Source of the DNA: Nitrospirota bacterium
GTDB taxonomy: Bacteria; Nitrospirota; Nitrospiria; Nitrospirales; Nitrospiraceae
Assembly (NCBI GenBank): GCA_030645475.1
Contig: JAUSMA010000060.1
Location: 124,001 to 188,000 of the forward strand
Direction: 5' to 3'
DNA length: 64,000 nt
Position 1 is the first letter of the stretch. Every line of letters starts with the position of its first letter. Under the pieces are notes generated by a model. It was not told the DNA's origin. It ran no database searches and saw nothing but the letters and a program-made list of their open reading frames with translations. Position numbers and translations under genes: made by a program. Below, one piece after another: positions 59,432 through 64,000 of the stretch.

Positions 59432-60661
59432 ATGAAAATTGCCATTATTGGGGGTGGACCGGCTGGGCTCATGGCTGCGGAGGTGGCACGTGCCGCAGGG
59501 GTAGAGGTCGATCTCTATGACGCCATGGCGTCGGTCGGTCGAAAATTTCTCCTGGCTGGAAAAGGCGGCCTCAATCTCACGCATTCGGAGCCTTCTGAGA
59601 AATTTCTCTCACGCTATGGTGCGCGTCGAGCCCAGGTCGAGCCCTTGCTCGCGTCATTCGGGCCTGATGCCTTGCTGGCATGGGTTCGCGGTCTTGGCAT
59701 CGAAACATTTGTGGGCTCATCGGGGCGAGTGTTCCCCAAGGATTTGAAGGCCGCGCCGTTGCTGCGTACATGGCTTCGCCGCTTGCGACAATCCGGTGTG
59801 CGATTCCATATGCGCCATCGGTGGTCCGGCTGGGATGCGCAGGGGGCTCCATGTTTTGTCACGCCAGAGGGAAACCGTTCTGTTCAAGCCGATGCCGTAG
59901 TATTAGCGCTCGGCGGCGGCAGTTGGCCGAAACTTGGCTCTGATGCGTCGTGGGTACCGTTGCTGGCAGGACGCGGCCTTCAGATCGCGCCCTTACAGCC
60001 AGCAAACTGCGGGTTTAACGTGGGCTGGAGCGAGCATTTCCGAACGAAGTTCGCCGGACAGCCGGTTAAATCGGTCGCGATTATCCTGCGGAGTGATGCC
60101 GGAGCCGAGTCCTGGCATCCAGGCGAGTTCGTCATCACGGAGACCGGTGTAGAGGGTGGCGTGATCTACTCAGTATCCGCCGCGCTGCGCGACGAGATTC
60201 TGGCGAAGGGCGTAGCGACATTGCGTCTCGATCTGGCGCCTGATCGCGACGTGCCGCGCCTGACACACGACTTATCGAGACCGCGTGGAAAACGCACGAT
60301 GGCGACGCATCTTCAGCGACAGGCCCACATCGAAGGTGTGAAGGCAGGGCTGCTTCGTGAAGTGGTGTCGAAAGAGGATTTTGCAGATCCGGCTCGGCTG
60401 GCCGCCACGATCAAATCACTACCACTGCGCCTGGTGACTCCGCGTCCGTTAGAGGAAGCGATCAGCACGGCTGGTGGCGTTCCTTTCGAGGCACTCGACA
60501 GACGATTGATGATCCGCAAGCTTCCAGGGACTTTTTGCGCGGGAGAGATGCTGGATTGGGAGGCGCCGACCGGAGGCTATCTCTTGACCGCCTGTTTCGC
60601 CACGGGTCAGGCGGCCGGTGCCGGAGCTGTGGCATGGCTCAATAATCGCGGGGAAGGCTGA
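59432..60661 (+). CDS. BaiN/HI0933-like FAD flavoprotein
   Basis: 409 residues. FAD-binding GGGPAG near the start (KIAIIGGGPAGLMAAE) and a GKGGLNLTHSE motif typical of the HI0933/BaiN/TIGR03862 oxidoreductase family, with VVLALGGGSWPKLGSD and the C-terminal AGEMLDWEAPTGGYLLTACFATG. Members reduce or oxidise small substrates; the real substrate is not known outside the bile-acid enzymes. The ATG at 59432 begins the FAD motif directly; an ATG at 59417 is possible. It ends just before the inverted repeat shared with the accA side. Confidence 0.9.
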   Translation: MKIAIIGGGPAGLMAAEVARAAGVEVDLYDAMASVGRKFLLAGKGGLNLTHSEPSEKFLSRYGARRAQVEPLLASFGPDALLAWVRGLGIETFVGSSGRVFPKDLKAAPLLRTWLRRLRQSGVRFHMRHRWSGWDAQGAPCFVTPEGNRSVQADAVVLALGGGSWPKLGSDASWVPLLAGRGLQIAPLQPANCGFNVGWSEHFRTKFAGQPVKSVAIILRSDAGAESWHPGEFVITETGVEGGVIYSVSAALRDEILAKGVATLRLDLAPDRDVPRLTHDLSRPRGKRTMATHLQRQAHIEGVKAGLLREVVSKEDFADPARLAATIKSLPLRLVTPRPLEEAISTAGGVPFEALDRRLMIRKLPGTFCAGEMLDWEAPTGGYLLTACFATGQAAGAGAVAWLNNRGEG

Positions 60662-60704
60662 AGGGGGTAAGGCCGAAGTATTCAGAACTCCGACCTTCAG
60701 CCTT
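60654..60704. terminator. Inverted repeat between flavoprotein and accA genes
   Basis: AAGGCTGAAGG (60654-60664, overlapping the stop) and CCTTCAGCCTT (60694-60704) form a perfect 11-bp inverted repeat with a 29-base loop between convergent genes. Similar in arm to the repeat at 34900-34957. May end both transcripts; no T run. Confidence 0.45.
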
Positions 60705-60728
60705 CAGAATTTAATCGTCTCATTCGGC

Positions 60729-61697
60729 TTATTGGGGTGTGGCGGCCAGCCCGCTGACGGCTCCGATGGAGCGGTACTTCCGATCTCGCTGATTCAATAA
60801 TTCAGGGATGGAGAGTTCGGAAAGTTGGGAGAGTTGGTTCGTGAGCGATTTGGCGACTCGTTCGGTGATGGCACCGGGGTCGCGATGGGCGCCACCAAGC
60901 GGTTCAGGAATCACTTCATCGACAATGTGGAGATCAACGAGGTCTTTCGCTGTCATCTTCAGGGCAGAGGCCGCATCGGGAATTTTCGCCGGATCATCCC
61001 AGAGAATGGCGGCACAGCCTTCCGGTGAAATGACGGAATAGACACCATGCTCCAGCATGAGGACGCGGTCTGAAACGCCCAATGCGAGTGCGCCGCCGCT
61101 GCCGCCTTCACCGATGACGATGGATACGATCGGGACGGAGAGCCTGGACATCACATAAATATTGCGGGCGATCGCTTCTGCCTGGCCGCGTTCTTCTGCA
61201 CCAATGCCGGGGTAGGCGCCTGGTGTGTCGATAAAGGTCACGATCGGACGCCCGAACTTTTCGGCCATCCGCATGAGGCGCAGGGCCTTTCGATAGCCTT
61301 CCGGGTTCGGCATGCCAAAGTTTCGCTGCATCCGTTCTTTCAGGGTCTTCCCTTTTTGATGGCCGATGACCATGATCGACCGGTCGTTGAATCGGGCAAA
61401 GCCTCCGACGATGGCGCGATCGTCGCCAAACGAGCGGTCCCCATGGAACTCAAGGAAATCTCTGAAGAGCGCACTGATGTAATCGAGGGTGCTGGGCCGT
61501 TGCGGATGGCGGGCGAGCTGTGTGCGCTGCCAGGGTGTCAACTTGTTGTAGAGGTCATGTTCGACCTGGGCCAGCTTCATCCGCAGCTTGCGGATTTCAT
61601 CCTGGGAGTTGGACTTGCCGGGAGGAGCAGCCGCGAGTTTTTCGATCTTTTCTTCGATCTCGCGAATCGGCTTTTCAAACTCGAGATAGTCGCGCAT
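60729..61697 (-). CDS. accA: Acetyl-CoA carboxylase carboxyltransferase subunit alpha
   Basis: 322 residues, the normal AccA length. With AccD it moves the carboxyl group from biotin-carboxyl carrier protein to acetyl-CoA, making malonyl-CoA. Signature regions: helical N-terminus with RDYLEFEKPIREIEEKI, FHGDRSFGDDRAIVGG, GGSGGALALGVSDRVLM and EHGVYSVISPEGCAAILW. It follows dnaE on the same strand with about 65 bases between, a frequent arrangement. Confidence 0.97.
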   Translation of the reverse strand: MRDYLEFEKPIREIEEKIEKLAAAPPGKSNSQDEIRKLRMKLAQVEHDLYNKLTPWQRTQLARHPQRPSTLDYISALFRDFLEFHGDRSFGDDRAIVGGFARFNDRSIMVIGHQKGKTLKERMQRNFGMPNPEGYRKALRLMRMAEKFGRPIVTFIDTPGAYPGIGAEERGQAEAIARNIYVMSRLSVPIVSIVIGEGGSGGALALGVSDRVLMLEHGVYSVISPEGCAAILWDDPAKIPDAASALKMTAKDLVDLHIVDEVIPEPLGGAHRDPGAITERVAKSLTNQLSQLSELSIPELLNQRDRKYRSIGAVSGLAATPQ

Positions 61698-61761
61698 GGG
61701 GCGTGGGGGGCTCTAGAGGGTACTCATGGAGCTGGTTTAGCTCCATCCCGAAAACTACGCA

Positions 61762-64000
61762 CTACGATAGCAGAAAAATGGCTCCTTTGCCTAGCACTTC
61801 TTCAACATCGGCCACAAACCGTTCACTGGGGGTGATCGTCAGATTCGGGAGGGGGGCGGTCACGGCTTCCTGTGATGCATCCATCCGTAACGTAAGGGAA
61901 ATGGTCGTATTGCCTGGGTGGCGCTGAAAGATCTCGCGGAGGCGCGGCAACTGTTCCGTCACGTCCGGGTGATCGATCAATCGAATATGGACACGTTTGA
62001 TCGCCTGCGCCTGAACTTCGGCGAGTGGCTCGATCTTGCTCCCTCGAATCTTCGTGCCTTTATCCCCCCGATCCACCGTGCCCGTGATGCGCACCAGCCG
62101 TTCCACGACGATGAGCTCAGCGGCATTCTTGTAGAGATCGGGAAAGATGATGATTTCCACCACGCCCAGGAGGTCTTCCAGGGTGAGGTAGGCCATCTTG
62201 TCGCCCTTTTTGGTCAGCATGCTTTTGACGGTCGTAATGATGCCGCAAAGTTTGACCTCTCGCCCGTCCGACGATTCCGGCAAGCTGATGGTCGTGGCGG
62301 TCGAGAGCGCTTTCATGGTGGCTTCATAACGAGCCAGCGGATGAGACGAGATGTAGAAGCCGGTCAGTTCCCGCTCATGTTTCAGTCGCTCGTTTTGGTC
62401 CCATTCTGGAATGTTGGGCAGCGGCGGCGCGGCCAACTGCTCGGACGAATCCTGTCCACCCAGCTCATCGCCGAAAATATTCGTCTGTCCCAGATCCCGT
62501 TCGCGCTGCGCGGACGCTCCGTCTTCGACGGCCTGATCCAGGACTGCCGCCAGTTGAGAGCGTTTCGCACCGGTCGAATCGAACGCGCCGGTCTTGATCA
62601 GCCCTTCGAGCATGCGCTTATTGACCTTGTGCAGATCGACTCGCCGACAAAATTCGAAGAAGGATTTAAATGGGCCACTAGTATTCCGGATCTCGATGAT
62701 CGATTCGACGGCGCCTTCGCCGACATTCTTGATGGCCGCCAGGCCGAACCGGATGGCCTGCTCCACCACGGTAAAATTTTTATGGCTTTGGTTGACGTCG
62801 GGAGGCAAGACCTTGATGTTGAGGTCTCGACATTCCGTGAAGTAGCCCACGATCTTGTCGGCGTTCCCCATGTCGGTCGTCATCAGGGCGGCCATGAACT
62901 CGGTCGGGTAATGGGCTTTGAGATAACCTGTCTGATAACACACGACGGCATAGGCCGCCGCATGCGACTTGTTGAACCCGTAGCCTGCAAACTTCTGGAT
63001 CAGTTCGTAGAGTTTTTCCGCCTTCTTATCGGGAATCTTGTTCGTCTTGGCGCCGGCCAGGAACTGCGCGCGCAACTTCTCCATCTCCTCCGGCTTCTTT
63101 TTACCCATCGCGCGCCGGAGAATGTCGGCTTGGCCAAGCGAGAAGCCTGCCACCTTGTTGGCGATCGCCATCACCTGCTCCTGATAGACGATGACCCCGT
63201 AGGTGTCCTTCAGGATCGGTTCGAGCTCAGGCGTTTCGTAGGTGATGGGGATCTTGCCCTGTTTTCGTTTAATGAAATCGGGGATCAGATCCATTGGGCC
63301 AGGGCGGTAGAGCGCGATAATAGCGATGATGTCCTCGAAACGGTCTGGTTTCAGGCCGGTCAGGAGGTCGCGCATGCCCGAGCTTTCTAACTGGAAGAGG
63401 CCGATGGTTTTGCCGGACGAGAGGAGGGCAAAGGTCTTGGGATCGTCGAACGGCACCTGCTCCATAACCAACGGAGGAGCGCCGGGACGTCCCGCATTGA
63501 TCAGATCCTCAGCGCGTTTGATCATGGTGAGGGTTTTGAGGCCCAGAAAGTCAAATTTGACGAGCCCGATCTTTTCGACGTCGCCCATCGAATATTGGGT
63601 GACGACTTCGTCGTTGGATCCTTTGTAGAGCGGCACATGGTCCGTGAGCGGCCCTTCGGAAATCACCACGCCGGCTGCGTGGGTCGAGGCATGGCGGGCC
63701 AGTCCTTCGAGGGAGCGGGCAATGCCCATCAGCTCTTTGACGCGCGCATCGGTATCGACGAGCTCTTGCAGCTTCGGTTCCTGGTCGAGCGCCTGCTGAA
63801 GCGTGATGTTGAGCTGGTTCGGGACGAGCTTGGCCACGCGATCGACTTCGGCATAGGGAATTTCCAGCACGCGGCCCACGTCGCGGATGGCGGCTTTCGC
63901 TCCGAGCGTGCCGAACGTAATGATCTGGGCCACATGGTCTTTGCCGTACTTATCGACCACGTAGTTGATCACCTCGTTACGGCGATCCATGCAGAAGTCC
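61762..64000 (-). CDS. dnaE: DNA polymerase III alpha subunit DnaE, 3' part
   Basis: The last about 745 residues of the replicative polymerase; the 5' part lies beyond the right edge (the frame continues to base 64000 through D-F-C before MDRRNEVI). Polymerase palm/fingers (ASTHAAGVVISEGPL, AIIALYRPGPMDLIPDFIKRK), the HhH and OB-fold regions (NKRMLEGLIKTGAFD; AYLTLEDLLGVVEIIIF) and the C-terminal tail are visible. It has no sign of a frameshift. It is upstream of accA in the same direction. Confidence 0.96.
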   Translation of the reverse strand, partial: DFCMDRRNEVINYVVDKYGKDHVAQIITFGTLGAKAAIRDVGRVLEIPYAEVDRVAKLVPNQLNITLQQALDQEPKLQELVDTDARVKELMGIARSLEGLARHASTHAAGVVISEGPLTDHVPLYKGSNDEVVTQYSMGDVEKIGLVKFDFLGLKTLTMIKRAEDLINAGRPGAPPLVMEQVPFDDPKTFALLSSGKTIGLFQLESSGMRDLLTGLKPDRFEDIIAIIALYRPGPMDLIPDFIKRKQGKIPITYETPELEPILKDTYGVIVYQEQVMAIANKVAGFSLGQADILRRAMGKKKPEEMEKLRAQFLAGAKTNKIPDKKAEKLYELIQKFAGYGFNKSHAAAYAVVCYQTGYLKAHYPTEFMAALMTTDMGNADKIVGYFTECRDLNIKVLPPDVNQSHKNFTVVEQAIRFGLAAIKNVGEGAVESIIEIRNTSGPFKSFFEFCRRVDLHKVNKRMLEGLIKTGAFDSTGAKRSQLAAVLDQAVEDGASAQRERDLGQTNIFGDELGGQDSSEQLAAPPLPNIPEWDQNERLKHERELTGFYISSHPLARYEATMKALSTATTISLPESSDGREVKLCGIITTVKSMLTKKGDKMAYLTLEDLLGVVEIIIFPDLYKNAAELIVVERLVRITGTVDRGDKGTKIRGSKIEPLAEVQAQAIKRVHIRLIDHPDVTEQLPRLREIFQRHPGNTTISLTLRMDASQEAVTAPLPNLTITPSERFVADVEEVLGKGAIFLLS

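Noticed and set aside
61918-63390. 490-codon open frame on the plus strand
   Set aside because: Opposite dnaE; composition is a shadow of the conserved polymerase.

Overview
The window looks like chromosomal DNA of a Gram-negative, diderm bacterium, most likely a Nitrospira-type member of the Nitrospirota. The lipid A and LPS-transport genes (lpxD, lptF, lptG, a PagL-like deacylase) show an outer membrane. Base composition is moderately GC-rich, c-type cytochrome, NnrS and c-di-GMP signalling genes are present, and several small secreted protein families and GC-rich dispersed palindromes look familiar from that phylum. The phylum call is inference from gene style; there is no rRNA gene here to confirm it. 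I saw no tRNA, rRNA, integrase, transposase or CRISPR array.

Layout. 0-6.2 kb: a plus-strand signalling cluster (coiled-coil protein, Hpt-like protein, ExeA-type ATPase, HD-GYP protein carrying a second Hpt-like region), then about 600 bp without a convincing gene but with DnaA-box-like sites, then a small membrane protein. 6.2-11.3 kb: minus-strand envelope genes lptF-lptG and fabF-acp-lpxD. 11.5-14.2 kb: a cold-shock protein with a textbook terminator and a large TPR protein. 14.3-18.9 kb: a 2-hydroxyacid dehydrogenase divergent from a GlcD/GlcF-type flavin/Fe-S fusion, a tiny dihaem cytochrome overlapping it, and a MoaD/ThiS-like protein. 19-30.6 kb: hrpB, a DEAD-box RNA helicase with a long leader, pyrophosphatase, a PagL-like gene, a GAF-GGDEF diguanylate cyclase and an SF2 helicase. 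30.8-34.8 kb: a secreted Fn3/BACON-like protein, an alpha/beta-hydrolase lipoprotein and prfC.

34.8-46 kb is accessory in character. It holds a protein with a duplicated HEPN-type motif, a decayed RelE/YefM toxin-antitoxin pair, several families of dispersed palindromic repeats, and one coherent plus-strand cluster (37.9-43.3 kb) of two small secreted proteins, an outer-membrane beta-barrel candidate, an FMN_bind-like periplasmic protein, an anchored OB-fold-like protein, a MacB/FtsX-type permease and a LolD-type ATPase. I do not recognise that set as a characterised system, and it is the best candidate here for something undescribed.

46-64 kb: SHOCT, PilZ-receiver, DUF1566 and HEAT-like proteins, a Crp/Fnr regulator, an unknown exported helical protein, NnrS, a methyltransferase, DUF3422, galE, a phosphoesterase, a BaiN/HI0933-like flavoprotein, accA, and the 3' part of dnaE running off the right edge.

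How genes fit together: fabF, the acyl carrier protein, LpxD, LptF, LptG and the PagL-like enzyme concern acyl-chain supply, lipid A assembly, LPS export and lipid A remodelling. The flavin/Fe-S fusion and the dihaem cytochrome look like a hydroxyacid-to-cytochrome electron path. HD-GYP, GGDEF and PilZ-receiver proteins are parts of a c-di-GMP network. Most intergenic space between 34.8 and 46 kb is repeat DNA rather than genes.
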